A DNA stretch of 32,392 nucleotides from an uncultured Oscillospiraceae bacterium (GTDB taxonomy: Bacteria; Bacillota; Clostridia; Oscillospirales; Acutalibacteraceae). This document shows positions 22,550 to 30,433 of the stretch, piece by piece (within the stretch, counting starts at the first letter, position 1; the number at the start of each line of letters is the position of its first letter). The notes beneath the pieces were generated by a model. That model was not told where the DNA came from. It worked only from the letters and a program-made list of their open reading frames with translations, and made no database searches. The position numbers and the translations under genes were made by a program. The stretch is taken from the NCBI GenBank assembly GCA_900549755.1, contig URPQ01000014.1:1-32392 (forward strand), given 5' to 3'.

Positions 22550-23229
22550 TAAAGCTTGTAAACGCTCTGCCCGAGGCTTCAAAACCGACTGCGGAGTATA
22601 TAAGAATAAAGTGCCTTTTTGATTGCTATAAAGAAGACCCTGATGTTTATTTTTGGCAGCAAACGGGTGCGGAGACGTATATTTGCCTTTCGGACGGCAA
22701 TATGACCGTTTCTTACGGCGGCGGGAATACGGCGGAGCTTGCCGAGTTTATTAAAATGCTTAACCCAAAAACGGTTTTTACCGATAGCGTGACGTTTGAA
22801 AAACTGGAAATACAGCCTACAGAAACGGTGGAGGTAATGGCGCGCTGTGCCGATACTTCCCCGCTTTCCGATATCGGGGACAGGCCTTCAAGCAAGGATA
22901 TTTACGAAGTTTTTTCCGCCGCAGGGTTAGATGTGCCCGATTACCCACACTTTGCGGTTGATTTCTGCCGTCGACTGAACAGGGGCGGTGCATCGCTTTG
23001 GGGAATTAAAAATAAATGCGCCGCGGTTTCTTTTAATACGGGAAATTACGCCCTGCTTTGCGGGCTTGCAAGCCTTGAAAAAGGCAAGGGCGGGCAGGCG
23101 CTTAAAGCGATAATATGCAAAAACGGCGGGCGGCAAATGCTTTTATGCTGCAAGCCGCCGCTTGTGGGATTTTATGAAAAATACGGATTTAAAAGGCTTT
23201 ACACAGCCGGTTATAAGGTGAGAAAGTGA
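22546..23229 (+). CDS. GNAT-like acetyltransferase domain protein
   Basis: The 227-residue protein has an N-terminal half of unclear fold. Its C-terminal half resembles GNAT acetyltransferases: ALLCGLASLEKGKGGQALKAI fits the acetyl-CoA-binding strand and helix, though the usual R/Q-x-x-G-x-G/A is altered to EKGKGGQA, and PPLVGFYEKYGFKRL is the characteristic C-terminal motif. The substrate is unknown. Its ATG overlaps the second M42 gene by 4 bp (ATGA), and its own stop overlaps the next start by 4 bp (GTGA), so it sits inside a coupled operon. Confidence 0.75.
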   Translation: MIKLVNALPEASKPTAEYIRIKCLFDCYKEDPDVYFWQQTGAETYICLSDGNMTVSYGGGNTAELAEFIKMLNPKTVFTDSVTFEKLEIQPTETVEVMARCADTSPLSDIGDRPSSKDIYEVFSAAGLDVPDYPHFAVDFCRRLNRGGASLWGIKNKCAAVSFNTGNYALLCGLASLEKGKGGQALKAIICKNGGRQMLLCCKPPLVGFYEKYGFKRLYTAGYKVRK

Positions 23230-24503
23230 ATATAAACAATTTTTTTAATATAGACGAGCGCTTAATGCAGCTGGATGAAAAAATACTTGCGGAAATTTCC
23301 CCGCGCTTTAAGGAAACAGACGATATAACCGAATACAATCAGCTTAAAATGCTTTCGGCGTTTATTAAAAACGGCGTGACCGAATCGGCGTTTGCAGGCT
23401 CTACGGGCTACGGCTACGACGACCGCGGGCGCGAAATTTTAGAGCGCGTTATGGCGGACGCCATGGGCGCGGAGGATTCTTTAATACGCCACAATTTCGT
23501 TTCGGGCACGCACACCTTAACGGTGGCGCTTTTCGGGCTTTTGCGCCCGGGCGATAAGGTTTTGGTGCTTACGGGCAGACCGTACGATACCATTACGGGC
23601 GTTTTCGGAATTGACGAAAAGACAGACGGTTCCCTTGCCGATTTCGGGGTTGAATACCACGAAATAGCACTGCTGCCCGACGGCACGCCCGATAAAGCGG
23701 CAATAAAAAAGGAGCTTGCCGCAAATGCCTACAAAATGGCGTACATTCAGCGCTCGCGCGGGTACAGCACAAGACCCAGCCTTACAATAGAGAAAATCCG
23801 CGAGTTGTGCGACATTGTGCGCGAAACTTCCCCGCAAAGCATTATAATGGTGGATAACTGCTACGGTGAATTTACCGAAAAACAAGAGCCGTGCGAGGTT
23901 GGCGCGGATATTATTGCCGGCTCGCTTATTAAAAACCCCGGCGGCGGAATTGCCCCCACGGGCGGATATATTGCGGGCAGACACGAGCTTATAGAAAAAT
24001 GCGCCTACAGGCTTACCTGCCCCGGCGTGGGGCGCGAGGCGGGCGCAACACTGGGGCATAGCAGAGAGTTATATATGGGGCTTTTTTCCGCCCCGCACGT
24101 TGTGGGCGAGGCTATGAAGACAGCCGTTTTCGCATCCGCTCTTTTCAAAGCCTTGGGCTTTGCTGTAACTCCCGAGCCTGACGATAAACGCGGGGATATT
24201 ATTCAGTGCGTGACCCTCGGCACGGCAGAGGGGCTTATTGCCTTTTGCCGCGGTATGCAAAGCGGCGCCCCGGTTGACGCCTTTGTAACCCCCGAGCCTT
24301 GGGATATGCCGGGCTATGACGACAAGGTTATAATGGCGGCAGGCGCGTTTACAATGGGCGCCTCAATAGAGCTTTCGGCAGACGGGCCGCTGCGCCCGCC
24401 CTATGCCGCTTGGATGCAGGGCGGACTTAATTTCCACAGCGCGCACGCGGGAGTGCTGCTTGCCGCGCAAAAAATGCTCGAAGTCGGCGAAATAAAGCTA
24501 TAA
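23226..24503 (+). CDS. Methionine gamma-lyase family / aluminium-resistance-type PLP protein
   Basis: The 425-residue PLP-fold protein is of the family annotated both as 'aluminium resistance protein' and 'methionine gamma-lyase family' (PF06838). Conserved blocks are AFAGSTGYGYDDRGRE, RHNFVSGTHTLTVALFGLLR, VDNCYGEF (Asp210) and GSLIKNPGGGIAPTGGYIAG, with the likely cofactor lysine Lys236. The exact reaction is not settled for this family. It starts at GTG, overlapping the previous stop by 4 bp. Position after two peptidases suggests amino-acid breakdown, which is inference. Confidence 0.9.
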   Translation: MNINNFFNIDERLMQLDEKILAEISPRFKETDDITEYNQLKMLSAFIKNGVTESAFAGSTGYGYDDRGREILERVMADAMGAEDSLIRHNFVSGTHTLTVALFGLLRPGDKVLVLTGRPYDTITGVFGIDEKTDGSLADFGVEYHEIALLPDGTPDKAAIKKELAANAYKMAYIQRSRGYSTRPSLTIEKIRELCDIVRETSPQSIIMVDNCYGEFTEKQEPCEVGADIIAGSLIKNPGGGIAPTGGYIAGRHELIEKCAYRLTCPGVGREAGATLGHSRELYMGLFSAPHVVGEAMKTAVFASALFKALGFAVTPEPDDKRGDIIQCVTLGTAEGLIAFCRGMQSGAPVDAFVTPEPWDMPGYDDKVIMAAGAFTMGASIELSADGPLRPPYAAWMQGGLNFHSAHAGVLLAAQKMLEVGEIKL

Positions 24504-24518
24504 CGGAAGTGAAAACAA

Positions 24519-25187
24519 ATGAAAAAAATATTTTCGGGCAAGGTGTTTGATGTGCTGCCGCTGTCAGACGGCATAATATTTTCCTACTGCAAGGACGTTA
24601 TTGACGAAAACACCATTGTCTCATATAAAATGATTTCCTTTGAAAACGGGCATTTTACCGATGTCGCGCGGAATATATACCTGCTTACCAAATTCGGCAA
24701 TAATTATAAAGCCACCGCTATGTTCTGCGGCAATTATATCACCGCAAAATCAATAGTTCTGCCAAACAGCAAGGTTTTTCTGCTTGAGGATAACGGCAGC
24801 GCAGCCCTTTTGGATAACGACGCCACACTGCTTTGGTCGGGCGAGCTTAAATACCGCGGCGGCGCGGCGGCGGATATTGCGCTTTATAAAAACACACTTT
24901 GGGCAAGCTTTCCTGAGTGCAACGTGCTTTTGCGCTACAACCTTTCTACTATGCGTGAGGAGCTGCGCATCGGTGGAAATAAATCCCCGTTCAGCCGCCC
25001 TGAGGGGCTTTTTGTTGAGGGGGATAACATTATGGTGAGCAACGCAGGCTCATCAAAGCTCATACAGGTTAATCTCAATACCTACAGTGTTTTTGAATAT
25101 GAGGATTTCGAAGAACCCATACGCCAATATGTAAAGGTTGCCGATTATCGGTTTGCCGTGCTTGATTCGGGGCTTTACCTTATATAA
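24519..25187 (+). CDS. Hypothetical protein, possibly beta-propeller-like
   Basis: The 222-residue protein has repeated short strand pairs, such as GKVFDVLPLSDGIIFSYCKD, SKVFLLEDNGSAALLDNDATL, NTLWASFPECNVLLRYNLST and DNIMVSNAGSSKLIQVNLNT, suggestive of NHL/WD-like propeller blades. There is no signal peptide and I do not recognise a family. It follows the PLP gene after 15 nt and ends the murD operon. A perfect 10-bp hairpin overlaps its stop codon. Confidence 0.65.
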   Translation: MKKIFSGKVFDVLPLSDGIIFSYCKDVIDENTIVSYKMISFENGHFTDVARNIYLLTKFGNNYKATAMFCGNYITAKSIVLPNSKVFLLEDNGSAALLDNDATLLWSGELKYRGGAAADIALYKNTLWASFPECNVLLRYNLSTMREELRIGGNKSPFSRPEGLFVEGDNIMVSNAGSSKLIQVNLNTYSVFEYEDFEEPIRQYVKVADYRFAVLDSGLYLI

Positions 25188-25194
25188 AGCCCCG
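25168..25194 (+). terminator. Hairpin overlapping the last stop codon of the murD operon
   Basis: CGGGGCTTTA-CCTTATA-TAAAGCCCCG, a perfect 10-bp stem that includes the TAA stop. No T-run follows directly, so it may be a stability hairpin rather than a terminator. Confidence 0.45.
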
Positions 25195-25237
25195 TGAGCG
25201 CCCCAATTTTAAAAATAAAATTTTTTTTAAAAAAGTG

Positions 25238-25266
25238 TTGACAAATGCAACAAAAAGTGATAAAAT
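25238..25266 (+). promoter_or_regulatory. Promoter of the 5S rRNA gene
   Basis: TTGACA (25238-25243), 17-bp spacer, TAAAAT (25261-25266), 30 nt before the mature 5' end. Confidence 0.8.
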
Positions 25267-25295
25267 AACTAAGCTGTCAAAAAACAGCGTATATA

Positions 25296-25411
25296 GTTGG
25301 TGTTGATTGCGGCGAGGGTCCACCCGTTCCCATACCGAACACGGAAGTTAAGCTCGCTTGCGCTGAAAATACTCGGCGGGAAGCTGCCCGGGAAGATAAG
25401 TAGATGCCAAC
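25296..25411 (+). rRNA. rrf: 5S ribosomal RNA (solitary copy)
   Basis: This 116-nt 5S rRNA has the conserved core CCCGTTCCCATACCGAACAC, then GGAAGTTAAGC and the later GGGAAGATAAGTAG-type helix. The ends GTTGG and CCAAC pair. No 16S or 23S gene and no tRNA is adjacent: a protein gene ends 108 nt upstream, and a dedicated promoter and terminator bracket the 5S. The gene is therefore a stand-alone unit. Confidence 0.93.
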
Positions 25412-25413
25412 AC

Positions 25414-25449
25414 AAAGTCTGCGTATTCAAAAGAATACGCAGACTTTTT
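25414..25449 (+). terminator. Terminator of the 5S rRNA gene
   Basis: AAAGTCTGCGTATTC/GAATACGCAGACTTT, a perfect 15-bp stem with a 4-nt loop and a T-run, directly after the 5S. Confidence 0.9.
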
Positions 25450-25457
25450 TATACAAA

Positions 25458-25504
25458 TAAAAAAGCAACCGGATAACCAAAAAACGACATTCCGGTTGTT
25501 TTTT
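25458..25504 (-). terminator. Terminator of groESL
   Basis: CAACCGGA/TCCGGTTG stem with a long loop, flanked by T-runs on both strands; on minus it follows groEL. A second stem, GGGGCTGCC/GGCAGCCCC (25507-25531), lies between it and groEL, followed by TTTT on the plus strand. Confidence 0.7.
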
Positions 25505-25571
25505 CGGGGGCTGCCTTAACACGGCAGCCCCTTTTATTGCAAATAATTCTAAAATAATGCAGAATGGTAAA

Positions 25572-27209
25572 TCAATACATTCCGCCCGCCTGTGCGGCGG
25601 CAGCAGCGGCTGCATTCGCAGCGGCGGCGTCCTCTTTCTTATCGGCAACAAGGCTCTCGGTTGTAAGAACCATTGCCGCAACGGACGCAGCATTTTCAAG
25701 AGCCGAGCGGGTAACCTTGGTCGGGTCAACAATGCCGGCGTCTATCATATCGGTGTAGTTCTCATTGTAAGCGTCAAAGCCATAGTTTACCTTGCCGCTG
25801 TTTACAATCTTATCAATTATTACAGAGCCTTCAAGACCTGCGTTAAACGCAATCTGCTTAATAGGAGCCTCAAGCGCTTTAAGCACTATATTAACGCCTG
25901 TCTTTTCATCGCCCGAAACGGTATCAAGCAGTGCCTTAACCGCCGGAATAGCGTTAATAAGCGCTACGCCGCCGCCCGCAACAATGCCTTCCTCAACGGC
26001 AGCCTTAGTAGCTGAAAGAGCGTCCTCAATGCGGAGCTTTTTATCCTTCATTTCAATTTCGGTAGCAGCGCCTACTTTAATAACGGCTACGCCGCCTGCA
26101 AGCTTAGCAAGTCTTTCCTGAAGCTTTTCTCTGTCAAAATCAGAGGTTGTGGCTGCAAGCTCGTTTCTTATCTGGGCTACTCTGTCCTTAATAGCGGCAG
26201 AATCGCCCGCGCCGTCAACAATAATGGTATTTTCCTTTGTAACCTTAACCTGGCGCGCCTTACCGAGCTGCTCCATGGTGGTGTCTTTAAGCTCAAGTCC
26301 GAGTTCTTCGGAAATAACTTCACCGCCGGTAAGAATAGCTATATCGCGGAGCATTTCCTTACGTCTGTCGCCAAAGCCGGGGGCTTTAACCGCAACGCAG
26401 GTAAATGTGCCGCGCAGCTTGTTTACAATAAGGGTTGAAAGAGCCTCGCCCTCAATATCCTCTGCAATTATAAGCAGCTTTTTGCCCGCCTGGACGATCT
26501 GCTCAAGCAGCGGCAGAATTTCCTGAATGTTGGAAATCTTCTTATCGGTTATAAGAATAAGCGCGTCGTCAAGCACAGCCTCCATTTTATCGGAATCGGT
26601 CACCATATAGGGGGTGATGTATCCGCGGTCGAACTGCATACCCTCAACAACCTCTGAGTATGTTTCGGCTGTCTTTGATTCCTCAACGGTTATAACACCG
26701 TCAGCCGTAACCTTGCTCATAGCCTCGGCAATAAGTTTGCCTATAACCTCGTCGCCCGAGGAAACGGTGGCAACGCGCGCAATATCATCGCTGCCGCTCA
26801 CCTTCTTGGAGTTCTTTACTACCGTATCAATAGCGGTATCAACCGCGCTCTTAATGCCTTTTTTAACTACCATCGGGTTAGCGCCCGCGGCAACGTTCTT
26901 CATGCCATCTTTAATAAGAGCCTGTGCCAAAACGGTGGCGGTGGTAGTGCCGTCGCCCGCAGCATCGTTCGTTTTAACGGAAACTTCCTTTACAAGCTGA
27001 GCGCCCATATTCTCAAACGGATCGTCAAGCTCTATTTCCTTTGCTATAGTTACGCCGTCGTTAGTAATAAGGGGCGAGCCGTACTTCTTATCAAGAACAA
27101 CATTTCTGCCCTTAGGTCCTAAGGTTACCTTTACGGCGTCTGCCAATTTATCAACGCCTGCCTGAAGTGATTTTCTGGCGTCCTCGCCGAAAATAATATT
27201 TTTAGCCAT
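25572..27209 (-). CDS. groEL: Chaperonin GroEL (60 kDa)
   Basis: This ATP-driven folding chamber subunit has 545 residues. Canonical segments are LGPKGRNVVLDKKYGSP, the ATP-binding GDGTTTATVLAQALIK, and the C-terminal equatorial region VEEGIVAGGGVALINA. The C-terminal tail is an alanine-rich stretch ending QAGGMY rather than the usual GGM repeats. It lies 17 nt after groES with GGAGG before ATG. Confidence 0.98.
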   Translation of the reverse strand: MAKNIIFGEDARKSLQAGVDKLADAVKVTLGPKGRNVVLDKKYGSPLITNDGVTIAKEIELDDPFENMGAQLVKEVSVKTNDAAGDGTTTATVLAQALIKDGMKNVAAGANPMVVKKGIKSAVDTAIDTVVKNSKKVSGSDDIARVATVSSGDEVIGKLIAEAMSKVTADGVITVEESKTAETYSEVVEGMQFDRGYITPYMVTDSDKMEAVLDDALILITDKKISNIQEILPLLEQIVQAGKKLLIIAEDIEGEALSTLIVNKLRGTFTCVAVKAPGFGDRRKEMLRDIAILTGGEVISEELGLELKDTTMEQLGKARQVKVTKENTIIVDGAGDSAAIKDRVAQIRNELAATTSDFDREKLQERLAKLAGGVAVIKVGAATEIEMKDKKLRIEDALSATKAAVEEGIVAGGGVALINAIPAVKALLDTVSGDEKTGVNIVLKALEAPIKQIAFNAGLEGSVIIDKIVNSGKVNYGFDAYNENYTDMIDAGIVDPTKVTRSALENAASVAAMVLTTESLVADKKEDAAAANAAAAAAAQAGGMY

Positions 27210-27226
27210 AATAAATTTACCTCCGA

Positions 27227-27511
27227 TTATTCAACTATTGCCAAAATATCCGACTGGTGGAGAATTGTGTATTCCTCGCCGTCAATCTTAATATCTGTGC
27301 CCGAGTATTTAGCGGCGATTACCTTATCGCCCTCTTTAACGGACATTTTAACTTCTTTACCGTCAACCGTGCCGCCGGGGCCTACGGCTACAACGACCGC
27401 AACCTGCGGTTTTTCTTTAGCGGCGGATGTTAAAACTATGCCGCTTTTGGTGGTTTCCTCTGCTTCTGTCGCCTTAATAACGACATTATCAGCCAAAGGT
27501 TTAATTTTCAT
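27227..27511 (-). CDS. groES: Co-chaperonin GroES
   Basis: This is the 94-residue lid of the GroEL chamber, with the N-terminal IKPLADNVVIKATEAEETTKS, the mobile-loop region ending GIVLTSAAKEKP, and the C-terminal YTILHQSDILAIVE. I use ATG 27511, 9 nt after GGAGG; a TTG two codons earlier is less well placed. It is transcribed with groEL from a housekeeping-type promoter. I find no CIRCE inverted repeat in the leader. Confidence 0.96.
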   Translation of the reverse strand: MKIKPLADNVVIKATEAEETTKSGIVLTSAAKEKPQVAVVVAVGPGGTVDGKEVKMSVKEGDKVIAAKYSGTDIKIDGEEYTILHQSDILAIVE

Positions 27512-27577
27512 AATCAAATTCCTCCAAACTTATTTTCAGAAGACGTTTTTTACCGTCTTTTTTTAACTGCATTATAC

Positions 27578-27605
27578 ATTATAATCGAAAATCAGGGAAA
27601 GTCAA
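27578..27605 (-). promoter_or_regulatory. Promoter of groESL
   Basis: Minus strand: TTGACT (27605-27600), 16-bp spacer, TATAAT (27583-27578). The leader holds a small hairpin, AAGACG-N8-CGTCTT (27540-27559), but no CIRCE. Confidence 0.7.
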
Positions 27606-27650
27606 TACCGCATTTTAAAAATTAAATTATTGTTAATAATTGGAGCTCAT

Positions 27651-28019
27651 TTAAATGTTTTTAAGCATCTTTTCAAGCACGCTTATAAGCACAAAGCGCT
27701 CCTCGGGCGTAGTGCCCCGAAGCAGTTGAGAGGAAAACCTTTCGCGGCTTATACTCATTGCCTTTGCCGCTATCGCTCCCTTGCCGGTAAGCACGGCGGA
27801 GCCATCCGCCCTTATTTCAACCATACTTTCCTTTTTCAGACTTTCGGGTATAAGCTCAGCGGAAATTCTGCCGGTATTGCCCGCGTCAAAAAGCTGTAAA
27901 AGGGCGGCAGTATCCTCCGCTGTATGTCCCGAGCGGTGCGAAATTGCAGCTATCATTTCATTCTGCGCCGCATTTATTTTACTTAAAAGACCTATGATTT
28001 TTTCATTTTCGTTGTTCAT
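27651..28019 (-). CDS. MarR-like regulator, divergent form
   Basis: The 122-residue protein starts at ATG 28019 (AGGTGA 5 nt upstream); a longer frame would include the promoter. The layout fits a MarR fold: N-terminal helix (residues 5-22), a weakly preserved helix-turn-helix (ALLQLFDAGNTGRISAELIPESL), a wing with VEIRADGSAVLTGKGAIAAKAM, and a C-terminal dimer helix TPEERFVLISVLEKMLKNI. The recognition helix departs from consensus. It is divergent from the tyrosine-kinase operon and may regulate it or itself. Confidence 0.65.
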   Translation of the reverse strand: MNNENEKIIGLLSKINAAQNEMIAAISHRSGHTAEDTAALLQLFDAGNTGRISAELIPESLKKESMVEIRADGSAVLTGKGAIAAKAMSISRERFSSQLLRGTTPEERFVLISVLEKMLKNI

Positions 28020-28050
28020 TTGAGTCACCTGCTTTGAAATTTGCAAAAAA

Positions 28051-28079
28051 ATTATAGCACACAAGCACCGCGTATTCAA
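28051..28079 (-). promoter_or_regulatory. Promoter of the MarR-like gene
   Basis: Minus strand: TTGAAT (28079-28074), 17-bp spacer, TATAAT (28056-28051). Confidence 0.7.
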
Positions 28080-28118
28080 GGAAAAGTCTGTAAAACAGCA
28101 AATATTAAAAATTTACTA

Positions 28119-28147
28119 TTGCCTTTCGGGGTTTAATGTTGTATAAT
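28119..28147 (+). promoter_or_regulatory. Promoter of the tyrosine-kinase module
   Basis: TTGCCT (28119-28124), 17-bp spacer, TATAAT (28142-28147), before the GTG start at 28177. Confidence 0.6.
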
Positions 28148-28176
28148 ATTCTTGTTTATGACGAAAGGGGTATTTT

Positions 28177-28950
28177 GTGAATAATATATCTTTATTTTCT
28201 TTAGTACGGCTCGCGCTTAAATATGTATATGTTTTAATTGTCTCAGCGCTTATATGCGCCGTAATTGCCTTTTCCTATTGTCAGTTTGTGGCAGTTCCGA
28301 AATATTCGGCAACAGGTTCTGTGCTTGTAACAAACGGTGCAATTATTACTGATAACAATACCGTCAGCAGTAATTCAAAAACCGTCAGCAATACCGATAT
28401 TGCCGCATCCCTTCAATTGGCAAACACAATAACCGACATTTTAAAAACAAACGATATTTATAAGGAGCTTGCCGACAATACGGGTAACAAATATCTGTAT
28501 ACCGAGCTTAAAAATAATGTTGTAATAAAAAGGCGCACAACAGACACTTTATTTATTGATATAAGCTTTACCGCCTCAACACCCGAAGAGGCAAAAACCT
28601 TAACCAATAAATTTTTAGAGCTTGCTCCCGATTATATTTTAAAATTCATTCCCAATTCAACCGCCGCAATTACAACAAATGCCGAAAATGCCGACCGTAC
28701 ATATCCGCGTACTGTTATAACAACCATTATCGCGGCGCTTGCGGGCGGACTTATAAGCTTTGCCGTTGTTTATATCATCTCCCTTACAAATACTACTATA
28801 AAGAATGAGGATGATATTACAAACAATTACAAAATAATGCTTATAGGCAATATACCGGACTTCTCAAACGCAAAATCAAAGGGCTACCATAAGTACGGTT
28901 ATAATAAATACGGATATTCCAGGAAGGACGGACAAACCAATGCCAAATAA
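28177..28950 (+). CDS. Wzz/YveK-type transmembrane activator of a tyrosine kinase
   Basis: The 257-residue protein has two membrane helices (about residues 16-38 and 178-205) around an external domain, the form of chain-length determinants such as CapA/YveK. The cytoplasmic tail should switch on the partner BY-kinase. The tail here ends in a tyrosine/glycine-rich run, KGYHKYGYNKYGYSRKDG, which is unusual because such clusters normally belong to the kinase. It starts at GTG with AAAGGGG upstream. The kinase start overlaps its end by 11 bp. Confidence 0.9.
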   Translation: MNNISLFSLVRLALKYVYVLIVSALICAVIAFSYCQFVAVPKYSATGSVLVTNGAIITDNNTVSSNSKTVSNTDIAASLQLANTITDILKTNDIYKELADNTGNKYLYTELKNNVVIKRRTTDTLFIDISFTASTPEEAKTLTNKFLELAPDYILKFIPNSTAAITTNAENADRTYPRTVITTIIAALAGGLISFAVVYIISLTNTTIKNEDDITNNYKIMLIGNIPDFSNAKSKGYHKYGYNKYGYSRKDGQTNAK

Positions 28951-29665
28951 AACTGTTGCCGCTGATGCTTCTGTAAATGCCGCGGCTAACGAGGCGGCTA
29001 CGCAAAAAAAGGTTCCGTTCGCCGTTGCCGAGGCTTATAAAAGTATAAGAACAAACCTTATTTCCCTGCTTGAAAAGGACGGAAAAAAGGTAATCGTTAT
29101 TTCCAGCCCGAATGCCTCAGAGGGTAAGTCCACAACCTCTATAAACACGGCAATTTCGCTTTCTCAGCTTAACAAAAAGGTTTTGCTTATTGACGCTGAC
29201 GCTCACAGACCCAGTGTTCACCACAAATTAAAGCTTGATAATTCTGTAGGGCTTATGGAGCTTATAGCCGGCACTGCCGAGCCTGATAACGCCATAAAGC
29301 ATTACAATTCATCACTTGATATTATAACCACAGGCGATTTGCCGCAAAATGCGACCGAAATGTTTTCGACCCCGGAATTTGATGAGCTTTTAAAGCTTTT
29401 CCGTGAAAAGTACGATTGCATAATTCTTGACGCACCGCCCATAAACGTTTTGTCAGACGCTTTGGTTATGGGTCAAAAGGCGGACGGTATGGTGCTTATA
29501 ATCCGTGCAGGCGTAACCACGCACGAAAATCTGCGCCGTGCCTTATCAAGCGCCGAGGTGCTTGATATTGACATTTTGGGTCTAATACTCAACGGGTCGG
29601 ATTACGGAACAAAGCGCTATTATAAAAAGTATTACCGCTCCTACAACGGGAAATACAGCTATTGA
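28940..29665 (+). CDS. CpsD/CapB-family tyrosine-protein kinase
   Basis: The 241-residue bacterial tyrosine kinase has Walker A SPNASEGKSTTS (57-67), Walker A' VLLIDADAHRP (81-91) and Walker B DCIILDAPP (159-167). The C-terminus carries seven tyrosines in YYKKYYRSYNGKYSY, the autophosphorylation cluster. It would control exopolysaccharide assembly together with the upstream activator and the downstream phosphatase. It overlaps the activator gene by 11 bp. A terminator-like hairpin follows its stop. Confidence 0.94.
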   Translation: MPNKTVAADASVNAAANEAATQKKVPFAVAEAYKSIRTNLISLLEKDGKKVIVISSPNASEGKSTTSINTAISLSQLNKKVLLIDADAHRPSVHHKLKLDNSVGLMELIAGTAEPDNAIKHYNSSLDIITTGDLPQNATEMFSTPEFDELLKLFREKYDCIILDAPPINVLSDALVMGQKADGMVLIIRAGVTTHENLRRALSSAEVLDIDILGLILNGSDYGTKRYYKKYYRSYNGKYSY

Positions 29666-29671
29666 TTTTAA

Positions 29672-29702
29672 ATGCGGGAGACCTTTGGCTCCCGCATATT
29701 TT
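29672..29702 (+). terminator. Hairpin between kinase and phosphatase genes
   Basis: ATGCGGGAG-N8-CTCCCGCAT followed by ATTTT. It may act as an attenuator that lowers phosphatase relative to kinase, or as a full stop. Confidence 0.55.
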
Positions 29703-29709
29703 ACAGGAT

Positions 29710-30426
29710 GTGATACAAATTCTTCTTGATATACATTCCCATATACTCCCCGGTGTTGACGACGGGGCAAAAAACACCGAAGAATCGCTGGAGCTTCTTC
29801 GTATGATGAAAAGTCAGGGCATTACCGATGTTATAGCAACACCGCATTTTTACGCTATGTCAGAAAATCTTGAAAATTATCAAAAAAAAATCAGCGCCGC
29901 ATATAATATTCTTACCGAAGCAATTAAAGGCGCTGATATGCCGCGAATATATATAGGCAGCGAGGTGCTGTATTACAGATATATAGGTAAAAGCGACTCT
30001 GTATTTAATTTTTGCCTTAACAATTCAAATTATCTGCTCCTTGAGCTTTCGGATAACAGCATCGGCAGCGAGCTTTTCGATGATATAAACGAGCTGCGCG
30101 GCAACCTCGGTATAACTCCGATAATCGCTCATTTAGAAAGATATTATAAATTTTACGGGTATAAAAAGCTGCTCAAATTTATTTCAGAAAACGGAATATT
30201 AGCCCAGGTCAACGCATCCTCACTGTTTTCTCAGGGCTACTCAAAAATTGCGGAAAAGCTTATAAAAAACCAGCTTGTAAGCTTTATAGGAACAGACGCC
30301 CATTCGCCCGATAAACGCCCCCCTATGATGAAGCAGGCGCTTGAGGTTATTGCAAAAAAAATCGGAACGGAGTATGCAAGCGGGTTTATACGCAATTCAC
30401 AGACATTACTTGAACAGATAGGTTGA
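29710..30426 (+). CDS. CpsB/YwqE-family tyrosine-protein phosphatase (PHP fold)
   Basis: This metal-dependent phosphatase should dephosphorylate the CpsD-type kinase. PHP metal ligands are present: DIHSHILPGVDDG at the start, ATPHFY, GSEVLYY, IAHLERYY and GTDAHSP near the end. I place the start at GTG 29710, because homologs begin right at DIHSH and a hairpin lies just before. A TTG at 29662 overlapping the kinase stop would add 16 residues across that hairpin. The ribosome site for GTG is poor, so the start is uncertain. It is the last gene of the kinase module. Confidence 0.92.
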   Translation: MIQILLDIHSHILPGVDDGAKNTEESLELLRMMKSQGITDVIATPHFYAMSENLENYQKKISAAYNILTEAIKGADMPRIYIGSEVLYYRYIGKSDSVFNFCLNNSNYLLLELSDNSIGSELFDDINELRGNLGITPIIAHLERYYKFYGYKKLLKFISENGILAQVNASSLFSQGYSKIAEKLIKNQLVSFIGTDAHSPDKRPPMMKQALEVIAKKIGTEYASGFIRNSQTLLEQIG

Positions 30427-30433
30427 TTTTTAA

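Noticed and set aside
25590..25640. GCG/GCC-rich tandem-like stretch as a microsatellite
   Set aside because: It encodes the alanine-rich tail of GroEL in frame and is not a perfect repeat.
25557..26526. Several plus-strand open frames of 100-150 codons
   Set aside because: All are shadows of groEL, which is long, complete and conserved on the other strand.
27512..27620. CIRCE element before groES
   Set aside because: No GAGTGCTAA or TTAGCACTC half-site is present; the only inverted repeat is a 6-bp hairpin.
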